Source: Bacillus renqingensis (lineage in GTDB: Bacteria > Bacillota > Bacilli > Bacillales > Cytobacillaceae). From it: a stretch of DNA of 64,000 nucleotides. Location of the stretch: positions 155,767-219,766 of the forward strand of contig NZ_JADDIU010000005.1 of the NCBI RefSeq assembly GCF_016464375.1. The letters are read 5' to 3'. Each line of letters begins with the position of its first letter. Position 1 is the stretch's first letter. Of the stretch, positions 39,321-54,920 are shown in pieces. A program made the position numbers and the translations under genes. The notes under the pieces are model-generated. The model made no database searches and had not been told where the DNA came from. It saw only the letters and a list, made by a program, of their open reading frames with translations.

Positions 39321-39886
39321 TTCTATGGGACAAAACGAACAAGGAGACGAGGGGGAATGTCCCATAGGCAGCTTCTATGGGACAAACCGAACAAGAAGAC
39401 GCGAGGGAATGTCTCATAGGCAGCTTCTATGGGACAAAACGAACATGAAAACGCGGGGGAATGTCCCATAGGCAGCTTCTATCGGACAAAATGAACAAGA
39501 AGACGCGAGGGAATGGCCCATAGGCAGCTTCTATGGGACAAACCGAACAAGAAGACGCGAGGGAATGTCCCATAGGCAGCTACTATGGGACAAAACGAAC
39601 ATGAAAACACGGGGGAATGTCCCATAGGCAGCTTCTATGGGACAAAACGAACACGAAAATGCGAGGGAATGTCCCATAGGCAGCCTCTATGGGACAAAAC
39701 GAACAAGAAGATGTGGGGGAGTGTCCCATAGGCAGCTTCTATGGGACAAAACGAACAAGAAAACGCGGGGGAATGTCCCATAGGCAGCTACTATGGGACA
39801 AAACGAACAAGAAGACGTGAGGGAATGTCCCATAGCTCTCTTCTATGGGACAAAATGCACTAAAAACCCCGAGAAATGTTCCATAG
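39321..39886 (+). repeat. 52-bp tandem hairpin array 2 (eleven units)
   Basis: CTATGGGACA occurs at 39323 and every 52 bp to 39843 (one copy with a C substitution, at 39479). Each unit has AAACGAACAAGAAGACGCG-like filler and TGTCCCATAG-GCAGCTT, so successive units form 10-bp stems with 7-nt loops. The filler is conserved, unlike CRISPR spacers. It accounts for most of the 855-bp upp-protease gap; 39887-40072 is AT-rich with nothing identified. Confidence 0.92.
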
Positions 39887-40072
39887 GCCGAGCATTTTCA
39901 CCAAAAGAAAACCATGATCCCACAACCCGAGCTCTGCCACTCAAGAAAATCATAATTCCAAAACCAAATAACATAAATTTCCTTCCATGAATCTCCCCAA
40001 AAGGGAATTTCCGAAAAACTGCATATTTTCCCCACCTGATGAAAACGATATGAAAAAAGGGGACTTCTTCAA

Positions 40073-42349
40073 ATGAAACTTCTAATATCCATACTTCTGA
40101 CGTTTCAACTATTACCTGTCTTGGATAAACAGCCGGCGGTTCCCACTTTAACTCCAACTCATCCGAAACCGCTCATCCACCCGCCCATCCCAAAACCAAC
40201 AGAAGACACAGTCGCCATCGTCGTGCTCGATAAAGCATACACCGCAGCGGAAATCGACCGGCTTATACAACCGTACAAAGGCCTTAAGCTGCGGCGGATT
40301 TTTCAACAGGCACTTGATGGCTTTTCCGTTAAAGGACCGCCGGAGGCAATTGCTCGCCTTTCCAAACGGCAGAAGCAAATCATCCACATTTCACCGATAA
40401 CCAAGTACCAGGTGCAAACCGAGGAGAGTGTCAAACTCATTGGCGGAGAAGAGGTCCGCAGCTTGTTTGACAGCCACAACAACCGCCTGACCGGCAAAGG
40501 AGTGACCGTTGGCGTCATCGACACCGGGGTGGACTATACCCATCCCGATCTAAGGAGAAACTATATCGGCGGCCATGATTTGGTCGATAACGACGATGAC
40601 CCAATGGAGACGCTAACTGCAGGTAAGGCGACGATCCATGGCACCCATGTCGCCGGGGTGATTGCCGCCAATGGAAAAATAAAGGGCGTTGCCCCAGAGG
40701 CGAAAATCGTAGCGTACCGGGCGCTCGGCCCAGGCGGAGGCGGGACGACCGAACAGGTGCTGGCGGCAATCGACCAGGCAATCAAAGACAAAGTCGATAT
40801 TATCAATCTGTCGCTCGGTAACAGTATTAACGGCCCAGACCTGCCCATCAGCCTCGCCCTTGACCGTGCCGTCAATAAAGGGGTTGTCGCCGTCGCAGCA
40901 GCCGGCAACTCTGGACCAAATGTATGGACGGTAGGCTCACCAGGCACCTCCACAAAGGCCATTTCCGTCGGGGCATCAACACCGACGATGGAGATAGCCT
41001 ATTTATTAATAGAAGGAACACAGAAAAAAGTACGGATTCAGCCGATGGAAGGCTCGGCAAAATGGTCGCTTGATAACCGCTCGTTTGATCTGGTCAATGG
41101 CGGGATTGGCCGCAAGGAAGAACTGCAGAATGCCGAAGGAAAAGCCGTTCTGATCAGACGGGGAACGATCCCCTTTGCTGAAAAGGCAAAAAATGCACAG
41201 GAGGCCGGGGCGAAAGCGGTCCTGATCTACAACAATTTAAGCGGCGGCTTCAGTGGCAACCTTGAGACAGAAACCTCCATTCCAGTTGGTTCTCTAACAA
41301 AGGGGGACGGCGAATTTTTAAAGAAACAGCAACCAACAACGGCACGGCTGTTGGTCAAGAAGGAAAAAGATCAGCTTGCCGACTTTAGTTCGCGCGGGCC
41401 TGTGACCGGGTCGTGGGAAATCAAGCCGGACATTCTCGCGCCGGGGGTGGCGATCAACTCAACGGTTCCAGGAGGATACTTGTCATTGCAGGGAACGAGC
41501 ATGGCCGCGCCGCACGTTGCCGGGGCGTGTGCACTCATCAAGCAGGCTCACCCTAACTGGACACCTAAGCAAATTAAATCGGCCTTAATGAATACCGCAA
41601 AGCCGCTGGACACTGCGGCAACCGCTCGAGACCTTATAGCCAGCCAAACAAAGACCGCCATTCGATCTACACCGGGCCGCTACCGCACCTTTGAGCAGGG
41701 TGCTGGCCGGATTCAAGTCGCTGAGGCCATTAAAACGGAGACGCTTGTATCCCCTGGCAGCATAAGGTTTGGCAAGTATACCGACCAAAACAATGTCCAT
41801 GAAGCACAGATACACGTTGAGAATACAAGCAATAAAAGCAGGCGCTATTCATTTACGATCCCGCCGCATGAAGACGGGCTCAAGTGGCGGTTTCCGCTGT
41901 CGTTCACCCTGAAGCCGAAACAGGAAAAGGAAGTCATGGTCCGTTTAACCGTCAACCCGGCAATTTTTAAAAAGAAAATCCATGATGGCTATTTAACCAT
42001 GACCACCGAATCCACCGTCATCAATATCCCTTATTTGTACGTATTGGAGGAACCGGGCTACCCGAGGGTGATGGGCTTTGATTTTGCCGAAGGGGACGAG
42101 CCGGGAAACTATCGTTATGAAGTCTATTTACCCGGCGGTGCGGAGGAATTCGGGATTGCCTTATTTAACCCGGAGAGCTACCGGTTTGTTGGCTTTTTGG
42201 ACACAAACACGAATGTCAAGAATGGGTTGGTGCGAAAGAATTTGAACGCTGAGAAGCTTCCGCCTGCAGGAACCTATCTCGCAAAGGTATTTGCCAAAAA
42301 GGCAGGCAAAGAGGATTCGATTGAAACGATGATTACAATTGTAAAATAA
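40073..42349 (+). CDS. Secreted subtilisin-like serine protease with PA domain (Vpr-like)
   Basis: Extracellular peptidase S8, 758 residues. A signal-like N-terminus (1-18) and Pro-rich linker lead to an inhibitor_I9-like prodomain (about 45-115), then the catalytic domain with D150 (GVIDTGVDYTHPDL), H189 (HGTHVAG), Asn in AAAGNSGP and S476 (GTSMAAPHVAG). A protease-associated domain is inserted at about 330-430 and an Fn3-like C-terminal region follows. The layout matches B. subtilis Vpr. ATG 40073 has AAGGGG 11 nt upstream. Not part of the syntenic block, so probably an insertion. Confidence 0.9.
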   Translation: MKLLISILLTFQLLPVLDKQPAVPTLTPTHPKPLIHPPIPKPTEDTVAIVVLDKAYTAAEIDRLIQPYKGLKLRRIFQQALDGFSVKGPPEAIARLSKRQKQIIHISPITKYQVQTEESVKLIGGEEVRSLFDSHNNRLTGKGVTVGVIDTGVDYTHPDLRRNYIGGHDLVDNDDDPMETLTAGKATIHGTHVAGVIAANGKIKGVAPEAKIVAYRALGPGGGGTTEQVLAAIDQAIKDKVDIINLSLGNSINGPDLPISLALDRAVNKGVVAVAAAGNSGPNVWTVGSPGTSTKAISVGASTPTMEIAYLLIEGTQKKVRIQPMEGSAKWSLDNRSFDLVNGGIGRKEELQNAEGKAVLIRRGTIPFAEKAKNAQEAGAKAVLIYNNLSGGFSGNLETETSIPVGSLTKGDGEFLKKQQPTTARLLVKKEKDQLADFSSRGPVTGSWEIKPDILAPGVAINSTVPGGYLSLQGTSMAAPHVAGACALIKQAHPNWTPKQIKSALMNTAKPLDTAATARDLIASQTKTAIRSTPGRYRTFEQGAGRIQVAEAIKTETLVSPGSIRFGKYTDQNNVHEAQIHVENTSNKSRRYSFTIPPHEDGLKWRFPLSFTLKPKQEKEVMVRLTVNPAIFKKKIHDGYLTMTTESTVINIPYLYVLEEPGYPRVMGFDFAEGDEPGNYRYEVYLPGGAEEFGIALFNPESYRFVGFLDTNTNVKNGLVRKNLNAEKLPPAGTYLAKVFAKKAGKEDSIETMITIVK

Positions 42350-42355
42350 TTTTTG

Positions 42356-42390
42356 AAAGACACCTTTACATAACACGAGGTGTCTTTTTG
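42356..42390 (+). terminator. Terminator after the protease gene
   Basis: AAAGACACCT-loop-AGGTGTCTTTTT. Confidence 0.85.
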
Positions 42391-42524
42391 AAGAAAAGTT
42401 CACAAAATGGACACAATTTTAACAAAAAATAAGGAGATTTTACAATACAATAGTAGTGTTTACTATAGATGTCAATTGGAAAAAATTTTGGTAGCTGAAT
42501 TGTGGAATAATTCACGTAAATTCA

Positions 42525-42553
42525 TTGACAACACTAGGTGCCTATTGTATGCT
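42525..42553 (+). promoter_or_regulatory. Sigma-A promoter of the atp operon
   Basis: Consensus TTGACA (42525-42530), 17-nt spacer, TATGCT (42548-42553), about 100 bp before atpZ. No other gene is visible between the protease terminator and atpZ. Confidence 0.75.
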
Positions 42554-42652
42554 AACAAAGGGTGTGAATGGGAGGGTTTTCACAATATTGTCACATCTCT
42601 CCAAAAAGCTTTAGTCCGGCTTTCATTCTCGTAAAATGGGGATGATGTTGAT

Positions 42653-42871
42653 ATGAAGAACGACCGTAATCCACTGAAAGCAATGGGCCTGATGTCTGCC
42701 ATTCTTGCGCAGCTCGCAGGATCCACTTTGATTGGTGTTTTTGGGGGAATGTGGCTGGATCAACGTTTTGAAACAGAACCAGTATTTCTTATCATCGGAT
42801 TGTTCACCGGTCTGACAGCAGGTATTTATACCATGATTGTGTCAATCCGCCACTTTTTTTCGGGAGATTAA
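42653..42871 (+). CDS. atpZ: AtpZ/AtpI family protein
   Basis: Small membrane protein at the head of the ATP synthase operon, 72 residues with two transmembrane helices (about 15-33 and 44-63) and conserved LAGSTLIGVFGGMWLDQRF. Known in alkaliphilic Bacillus as atpZ; B. subtilis lacks it. Proposed roles are assembly of F0 or Mg2+/Ca2+ handling, not settled. ATG 42653 follows GGGGATGATGTTGAT. Six bp before atpI. Confidence 0.88.
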   Translation: MKNDRNPLKAMGLMSAILAQLAGSTLIGVFGGMWLDQRFETEPVFLIIGLFTGLTAGIYTMIVSIRHFFSGD

Positions 42872-42877
42872 ACCACC

Positions 42878-43252
42878 ATGCCGGAACTTCAAGGGATTTT
42901 TACAAGAGGTAGAAAATGGATGTTTTATTTGCTTGCAATCTACGTGCTCGGCTGGGGGTTCACGTCATATCCATCCGTCTTCCTGGGCTTGATATTCGGG
43001 ACGAGTTTAAGCCTGTTTAATTTTTGGCTGCTGGCCAGAAGAATGAGAACTTTTGGCGATTCGGTTATTCAAGGCAAAAAAGTGCGCTCGCTAGGCTCAC
43101 TTTCAAGAATGGCGGTGGCAGCGTTTGCAGTCATAATATCGTCAAATTATCCCGAACAACTCAATTTAATAAGTGTTATTATAGGATTAATGACTTCCTA
43201 TGTTGTCATTATGATAGATTTTTTTATTCATTCATTCAGACTACATGAGTAG
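42878..43252 (+). CDS. atpI: ATP synthase subunit I
   Basis: Chaperone-like membrane protein aiding c-ring assembly. The 124 residues have four hydrophobic segments (about 14-30, 32-50, 73-90 and 94-115) with SLFNFWLLARRM, typical of AtpI. ATG 42878 is 6 bp after atpZ. The following gene atpB begins 24 bp downstream. Confidence 0.88.
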   Translation: MPELQGIFTRGRKWMFYLLAIYVLGWGFTSYPSVFLGLIFGTSLSLFNFWLLARRMRTFGDSVIQGKKVRSLGSLSRMAVAAFAVIISSNYPEQLNLISVIIGLMTSYVVIMIDFFIHSFRLHE

Positions 43253-43258
43253 TAGTAG

Positions 43259-43987
<729 letters not shown>

Positions 43988-44018
43988 AATAAACAAATAA
44001 ACTTTTCTATACACTTAA

Positions 44019-44246
<228 letters not shown>

Positions 44247-44256
44247 TAAAATGACA

Positions 44257-44350
44257 GATGGCGAAGTCATTCGGGAGAACCTTCGCCATTCATTTATGAG
44301 TAGAAAAGCGGAAGCGCCTTGCTTAAAGGGTGCGGAGCCAGACAGTTTTT
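44257..44350 (+). repeat. atpE-atpF intercistronic hairpin plus remnant of the ~160-bp repeat
   Basis: GATGGCGAAG-N14-CTTCGCCATTC forms a stem at 44257-44287. It is followed by GAAAAGCGGAAGCGCC...GGAGCCAGACAG, which matches both ends of the dispersed 160-bp repeat in reverse orientation with the middle deleted. Confidence 0.6.
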
Positions 44351-44370
44351 TTTGAAAAAAATAAATTTGA

Positions 44371-47018
<2,648 letters not shown>

Positions 47019-47040
47019 AGGTCTACTATTTTGAACGGCT

Positions 47041-47061
47041 GCGAGGTGCCAAGCACCTCGC
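47041..47061 (+). other. Perfect 9-bp hairpin between atpA and atpG
   Basis: GCGAGGTGC-CAA-GCACCTCGC, no T-run. It may mark an mRNA processing or stability site within the operon. Confidence 0.7.
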
Positions 47062-47088
47062 CAGACATTCTTTGAATGAGGGTGGTGA

Positions 47089-47955
<867 letters not shown>

Positions 47956-47969
47956 AAAAAAGTACTATT

Positions 47970-47982
47970 GGTGCCTGACACC
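47970..47982 (+). repeat. Dispersed 13-mer between atpG and atpD (copy F)
   Basis: GGTGCCTGACACC, flanked by TT and AT. Only the 13-mer is present, without the longer hairpin part. It interrupts an otherwise tightly packed operon; the atpG-atpD gap is 145 bp. Confidence 0.75.
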
Positions 47983-48091
47983 ATTTGATTATATTGTCCT
48001 CGTTTTTTAAACAAGTTTGTGTTGGTTTGGAACATGAGGTTTGTTTTTGAATCATAAGCAGTTCGGTTTGTTTTAGCAAAGAGTAAGTTAG

Positions 48092-49525
<1,434 letters not shown>

Positions 49526-49543
49526 TCAAGCCAGGGAGGGTAA

Positions 49544-49954
<411 letters not shown>

Positions 49955-49970
49955 TATTTTTAAAAAATTC

Positions 49971-50016
49971 AAGGCCCCTCTGGCTGGCATCTAACGCCGC
50001 ACCGGAGGGGCTTTTA
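49971..50016 (+). terminator. Terminator of the atp operon
   Basis: GGCCCCTCTGG-loop-CCGGAGGGGCTTTT. Confidence 0.88.
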
Positions 50017-50042
50017 CTATGATGATGGGTTTTTGTTTGGTT

Positions 50043-51107
50043 TGGGACATTGGGACCTATGGGACAAAACCGGCAGAAAAGAGGAGCGAAGTGTCCCATA
50101 GGGAGGTTCTATGGGACAAAACCGGCAGAAAAGAGAGGTGAAGTGTCCCATAGAGAGGTTCTATGGAACAAAACCGGCATGAAAGAGAAGCGAAATGTCC
50201 CATAGGGAGGTTCTATGGGACAAGACCGGCAGAAAAGAGAGGTGAAGGGTCCCATAGAGAGGTTCTATGGAACAAAACCGGCAGGAAAGAGAAGCGAAGT
50301 GTCCCCTAGGGAGGTTCTATGGGACAAAACCGGCAAAAAAGAGTAGCGAAATGTCCCATAGGGAGGTTCTCTGGGACAAATCAGGTAGAAAAGAGAGGCG
50401 AAATGTCCCATAGAGAGGTTCTATGGGACAAAACCGGCATGAAAGAGAGGCGAAGTGTCCCATAGGGAGGTTCTATGGGACAAAACCGGCATGAAAGAGA
50501 AGCGAAGTGTCCCATAGGGAGGTTCTATGGGACAAAACCGGCATGAAAGAGAAGCGAAGTGTCCCATAGGGAGGTTCTATGGGACAAAACCGGCATGAAA
50601 GAGAAGCGAAGTGTCCCATAGGGAGGTTCTATGGGACAAAACCGGCATGAAAGAGAAGCGAAGTGTCCCATAGGGAGGTTCTATGGGACAAAACCGGCAT
50701 GAAAGAGAAGCGAAGTGTCCCATAGGGAGGTTCTATGGGACAAAACCGGCATGAAAGAGAAGCGAAGTGTCCCATAGAGAGGTTCTATGGGACAAAACCG
50801 GTAGAAAAGAGGAGCGAAGTGTCCCATAGAGAGGCTCTATGGGACAAATCAGGTAGAAAAGAGAGGCGAAGTGTCCCATAGAGAGGCTCTATGGGACAAA
50901 TCAGGTAGAAAAGAGAGGCGAAGTGTCCCATAGAGAGGTTCTATGGGACAAAACCGGCAAAAAAGAGGAGCGAAATGTCCCATAGGGAGGTTCTATGGGA
51001 CAAATCAGGTAGAAAAGAGAAGCGAAGTGTCCCATAGAAAGGTTCTATGGGACAAAACCGGCAGAAAAGAGAGGTGAAGTGTCCCATAGAGAGGTTCCTC
51101 CGACAAA
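50043..51107 (+). repeat. 52-bp tandem hairpin array 3 (twenty units)
   Basis: CTATGGGACA recurs every 52 bp from 50057 to 51045 (20 units, a few with single substitutions), plus a degenerate end unit. The filler is [29 protein letters not shown] and the loops are GGAGGTT or AGAGGTT. Six consecutive units at about 50.45-50.76 kb are identical or nearly so, pointing to recent duplication. It lies between the atp terminator and the nuo promoter. Confidence 0.94.
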
Positions 51108-51316
51108 GCAATCAGAAAGCAATTCCCAATCAATGGGGCAGATGTACTAGTTTTCTGAAATTCCGAATGAAAATAAACCTTCAGAATATGATGGTAGGGG
51201 TAACGATTTAATAAGGGAGCAGCTAACCGGTTTTAAAAACTTGAAATAATTTTATTCTGCATTAATTGGCGTGAGACCCCCATTGATTGAAGTTTCACTT
51301 TATATAGAATGGCTTG

Positions 51317-51345
51317 TCGACATAGGTATGTAACAATGCTATAAT
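51317..51345 (+). promoter_or_regulatory. Sigma-A promoter of the nuo operon
   Basis: TCGACA (51317-51322, one mismatch to TTGACA), 17-nt spacer, TATAAT (51340-51345). The 51108-51316 sequence between array 3 and this promoter holds nothing else I can identify. Confidence 0.72.
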
Positions 51346-51402
51346 GAATTCGGTTACAAATATTCGTAAGTATGAAAAAATTCAACGTTGGAGGGGATAG
51401 AC

Positions 51403-51777
51403 ATGGAACTTTTAAATGTATATCAGAATAATTATCTGATAGTTTTTGTGTTTCTATGTCTGGGGATTTTGCTGCCGGTGGTGGCGTTATTTTTGGGGAA
51501 GCTTCTGCGCCCGTTTAGACCTAGTGCGGAGAAGTATACCACATATGAGAGCGGTGTTGATCCAGTTCACGATTCCCGTGTACAGTTCAATGTCCGCTAT
51601 TATATTTTTGCCCTAATGTTTGTTATTTTTGATGTGGAGACCGTGTTTTTATATCCATGGGCTGTTGCTTATGATAAACTAGGTGTATTTGCCTTGATTG
51701 AGATGTTGCTTTTCGTCATCATGCTCTTAATTGGCCTGGTATATGCTTGGAAAAAGAAGGTGCTACGATGGATTTAA
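51403..51777 (+). CDS. nuoA: NADH-quinone oxidoreductase subunit A
   Basis: Membrane subunit of complex I. The 124 residues have three helices with the conserved loop [47 protein letters not shown] 51403 has GGAGGGG upstream. Opens an 11-gene operon lacking nuoE, nuoF and nuoG, so the electron donor is probably not NADH through the usual module (inference from the family). Confidence 0.96.
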   Translation: MELLNVYQNNYLIVFVFLCLGILLPVVALFLGKLLRPFRPSAEKYTTYESGVDPVHDSRVQFNVRYYIFALMFVIFDVETVFLYPWAVAYDKLGVFALIEMLLFVIMLLIGLVYAWKKKVLRWI

Positions 51778-52280
51778 AAGTAGATGGCATTACCGATTTC
51801 GAAATGGAAGAGTTAAAGCGAAATGTATTCATGACAACGCTGGAGCAAGTGAAGGGATGGGCGCGAAGCAGTTCCATATACCCGGTGACATTTGGTCTGG
51901 CTTGTTGTGCGATTGAGATGATGGGCGTGGGTGCTGCGCACTATGACCTGGACCGTTTAGGCTCATTTTTCCGGCCATCTCCACGGCAATCCGATTGCAT
52001 GATTGTCTCGGGAACCGTAACGAAAAAAATGGCCCCCATCCTAAGGAGGCTGTACGATCAAATGCCTGAACCAAAGTGGGTCATTGCGATGGGGTCATGT
52101 GCAACTGCCGGTGGTCCGTACGTCAAATCCTATTCCGTTGTAAAAGGGGTCGACCAAATCGTTCCAGTAGACGTGTATATTCCCGGGTGTCCGCCAAATC
52201 CGGCTGCATTAATTTATGGGGTCAATAAATTAAAGGAAAAAATAAAATATGAAGCGAAGACTGGAAAGAAGGTGATCTAG
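51768..52280 (+). CDS. nuoB: NADH-quinone oxidoreductase subunit B
   Basis: Carries the N2 4Fe-4S cluster next to the quinone site. The 170 residues show ligands C46-C47 (LACCAIEM), C111 (MGSCAT) and C141 (PGCPP). ATG 51768 overlaps the end of nuoA by 10 bp; GAAGGTG is upstream. Confidence 0.97.
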   Translation: MDLKVDGITDFEMEELKRNVFMTTLEQVKGWARSSSIYPVTFGLACCAIEMMGVGAAHYDLDRLGSFFRPSPRQSDCMIVSGTVTKKMAPILRRLYDQMPEPKWVIAMGSCATAGGPYVKSYSVVKGVDQIVPVDVYIPGCPPNPAALIYGVNKLKEKIKYEAKTGKKVI

Positions 52281-52283
52281 TCG

Positions 52284-53816
52284 ATGAGCGGGGAAAAAGA
52301 TCTCGAGCAATTAAAGCGGGAAGCCGCTGAGAAAGCAAAGGCCGCGGCACTGGCAAAGCGTCAGGCGAAGGCTGCAGGCGAGGCGGAGAAGCAGGATACA
52401 CTAAAACCAGCGGCGTCATCGTCTGAGGAAGATCTCGCAAAGAAAAAGGCAGCCGCAGCGGCAAAGGCAAAAGCGGCTGCATTAGCGAAGAAGAAGCGCG
52501 AGGGCATCGCCGACGCGGAGGAACCGGCTGCAGAAGCAGACAGCGGATCAGGGGAAGCGGACGATCTCGCAAAGAAAAAGGCAGCCGCAGCGGCAAAGGC
52601 AAAAGCAGCGGCATTAGCGAAGAAGAAGCGCGAGGGTATCGCCGACGCGGAGGAACCGGCTGCAGAAGCAGACAGCGGATCAGGGGAAGCGGACGATCTC
52701 GCAAAGAAAAAGGCAGCCGCAGCGGCAAAGGCAAAAGCAGCGGCATTAGCGAAGAAGAAGCGCGAGGGTATCGCCGACGCGGAGGAACCGGCTGCAGAAG
52801 CAGACCGCGGATCAGGGGAAGCGGACGATCTCGCACAGAAAAAGGCCGCCGCAGTAGCAAAGGCAAAAGCAGCGGCAGTAGCGAAGAAGAAGCGCGAGGG
52901 TCTCGCCGACGCGGAGGAACCGGCTGCAGAAGCAGACAGCGGATCAGGGGAAGCGGACGATCTCGCAAAGAAAAAGGCAGCCGCAGTAGCAAAGGCAAAA
53001 GCAGCTGCAGCCGCGAAGCGGAAGGCAATGGAACTTGCAGGTGGTGCAGCTGGAGAAAGTGACAGTGCCCCGGCAGGAGCCGATGCGAAGGCGAAAGCGG
53101 CGGCAGCGGCGAAAGCGAAAGCAGCGGCAGCGGCAAAAGCAAAGGCCGCAGCAGCAGCCAAGGCGAAGGCAGCCGCCAGCGGTGGTGATGCGGCAGCTGG
53201 CGATGATGAAAAAGCGAAAGCAATCGCTGCCGCAAAGGCAAAAGCAAAAGCGGCGGCAGCAGCCAAGGCAAAGGCAGCGGCAGCAGCAAAAGGCGGCACG
53301 GCAGATGCTGCTGCAAAAGAAGCCGAAGCGAAACCATCACCAAACCAGCCATACCTCGATAAGTATATAAAAGTGATTGAAGAAAATCTGGGTTCTGATG
53401 TTTTAGAGGATTTTTATATTAATAAACTTTCAAAAGATGTCCCAACATTAGTTGTAAAGCGGGAGGCCTATTTCAAACTGGCACAGTTTTTAAAATATAA
53501 TGAGCAGTTAGGGTTTGATTACCTATCAGAGCTGCACGGGACTGATTATGAAACACATATGGAAATTTATGTTCACTTATACTCATACAAAAAGCGTCAA
53601 TCGGTCGCAGTGAAGGTGAAGCTTGACCAGGATGAACCCGTCATCGATTCGGTCCAGCCGATTTGGGCAGGCGCCGACTGGCCTGAATGTGAAGCCTATG
53701 ACTTGCTTGGCATTCAGTTTACCGGACATCCGAACCTGCATCGAATTTTCCTTGGAGAAGAATGGATTGGCTATCCACTGAGAAAAGACTATGAGCCGTA
53801 TGATGTGGAGGTGTAG
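52284..53816 (+). CDS. nuoC: NADH-quinone oxidoreductase subunit C with long Ala/Lys-rich repeat region
   Basis: The C-terminal ~155 residues (about 355-510) are the 30-kDa subunit domain, with FDYLSELHGTDY and the IWAGADWPECEAYDLLGIQFTGHPNL signature. The first ~350 residues are low complexity: 44-residue units AKAKAAALAKKKREGIADAEEP... repeated, followed by pure Ala-Lys stretches expected to form long helices. Related Bacillus NuoC proteins also carry Ala/Lys-rich N-termini, so expansion is lineage-typical. ATG 52284 follows GAAGGTGATC, 3 bp after nuoB. Confidence 0.9.
   Translation: MSGEKDLEQLKREAAEKAKAAALAKRQAKAAGEAEKQDTLKPAASSSEEDLAKKKAAAAAKAKAAALAKKKREGIADAEEPAAEADSGSGEADDLAKKKAAAAAKAKAAALAKKKREGIADAEEPAAEADSGSGEADDLAKKKAAAAAKAKAAALAKKKREGIADAEEPAAEADRGSGEADDLAQKKAAAVAKAKAAAVAKKKREGLADAEEPAAEADSGSGEADDLAKKKAAAVAKAKAAAAAKRKAMELAGGAAGESDSAPAGADAKAKAAAAAKAKAAAAAKAKAAAAAKAKAAASGGDAAAGDDEKAKAIAAAKAKAKAAAAAKAKAAAAAKGGTADAAAKEAEAKPSPNQPYLDKYIKVIEENLGSDVLEDFYINKLSKDVPTLVVKREAYFKLAQFLKYNEQLGFDYLSELHGTDYETHMEIYVHLYSYKKRQSVAVKVKLDQDEPVIDSVQPIWAGADWPECEAYDLLGIQFTGHPNLHRIFLGEEWIGYPLRKDYEPYDVEV
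52431..53000 (+). repeat. 132-bp tandem repeats within nuoC
   Basis: GATCTCGCA starts units at 52431, 52563, 52695, 52827 and 52959: an exact 132-bp (44-codon) period, four full units and a partial fifth. Units differ by few substitutions, indicating recent expansion. Confidence 0.92.
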
Positions 53817-53819
53817 CCA

Positions 53820-54920
53820 GTGATTAGAACAGAAGAAATGGTCCTGAACGTAGGTCCGCAGCACCCTAGTACGCACGGGGTATTCCGGCTTGTGGTACAC
53901 TTGGACGGGGAACTTATAACCGAAGCAGTACCTGTCATCGGTTACCTGCACCGCGGGACTGAAAAAATAGCTGAAAACCTGCAATACACGCAAATCATTC
54001 CGTATACCGACCGGATGGACTACCTGTCAGCGATGACCAATAACTATGTGATTTGTCATGCTGTCGAAACGATGATGGACATTCAAGTCCCGGAACGTGC
54101 TGAATATTTACGGATCATCGCAATGGAACTGAACCGTATAGCCAGTCACCTTGTTTGGTGGGGTACATACCTGCTTGACCTTGGAGCCACAAGTCCATTC
54201 ATCTACATGTTCCGCGAACGGGAAATGATTATTAACTTGTTGAATGAACTGTCAGGCGGGCGCTTAACCTACAACTACATGCGTGTTGGCGGCGTGAAGT
54301 GGGATGCACCGGAAGGCTGGATTGAAAAAGTAAAAGAGTTTATCCCTTATATGAGGGAACAAGTAAAAGGCTATCACACCCTTGTAACCGGGAATGAAAT
54401 TTTTATCAACCGGGTAACCGGAATTGGCAAATACACGAAGGAGGACGCCGTTCAATACTCGCTCAGCGGGGCAAACCTCCGCTGTACCGGAGTGAACTGG
54501 GATCTGCGCAAAGACGAACCATACTCCATCTATGATCGCTTTGATTTTAATGTGATCACACAAGAAGGCGGCGATGCCTTGGCGCGCTACAACGTCCGTA
54601 CGAAAGAAATTGAAGAGTCACTGAAAATTTTAGAACAGGCATGCGAGCAATTTCCCGCTGAAGGCCCTATCTTAGCCAAGGTGCCAAAAATTATCAAGCC
54701 GCCAAAAGGGGAAGCGTTTGTTAGAATCGAATCACCGCGGGGAGAAATTGGCTGCTATATTGCAAGCGATGGCAAAAAAGAACCGTATCGCTTAAAGTTT
54801 AGAAGACCCTCATTCTATAATCTGCAAATCCTCCCTAAGCTGTTAAAAGGGGAAAATATTGCAAACATGATTGCTATTTTAGGAGCGATTGATATTGTTC
54901 TCGGGGAGGTGGACGGCTGA
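53820..54920 (+). CDS. nuoD: NADH-quinone oxidoreductase subunit D
   Basis: 49-kDa subunit forming the quinone pocket with NuoB. The 366 residues contain [33 protein letters not shown] and the C-terminal [15 protein letters not shown] and DIVLGEVDG motifs. GTG 53820 has GGAGGTG upstream. The stop overlaps the start of nuoH by one base. Confidence 0.96.
   Translation: MIRTEEMVLNVGPQHPSTHGVFRLVVHLDGELITEAVPVIGYLHRGTEKIAENLQYTQIIPYTDRMDYLSAMTNNYVICHAVETMMDIQVPERAEYLRIIAMELNRIASHLVWWGTYLLDLGATSPFIYMFREREMIINLLNELSGGRLTYNYMRVGGVKWDAPEGWIEKVKEFIPYMREQVKGYHTLVTGNEIFINRVTGIGKYTKEDAVQYSLSGANLRCTGVNWDLRKDEPYSIYDRFDFNVITQEGGDALARYNVRTKEIEESLKILEQACEQFPAEGPILAKVPKIIKPPKGEAFVRIESPRGEIGCYIASDGKKEPYRLKFRRPSFYNLQILPKLLKGENIANMIAILGAIDIVLGEVDG

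Noticed and set aside
42407..42634. A 75-codon frame upstream of atpZ.
   Set aside because: It contains the atp promoter, has no family resemblance and a poor ribosome site.
52222..53352. Long minus-strand frames opposite nuoC (over 300 codons).
   Set aside because: They are mirror images of the Ala/Lys-rich repeats, giving Leu/Pro/Arg- or Ala/Phe-rich peptides with no family resemblance.
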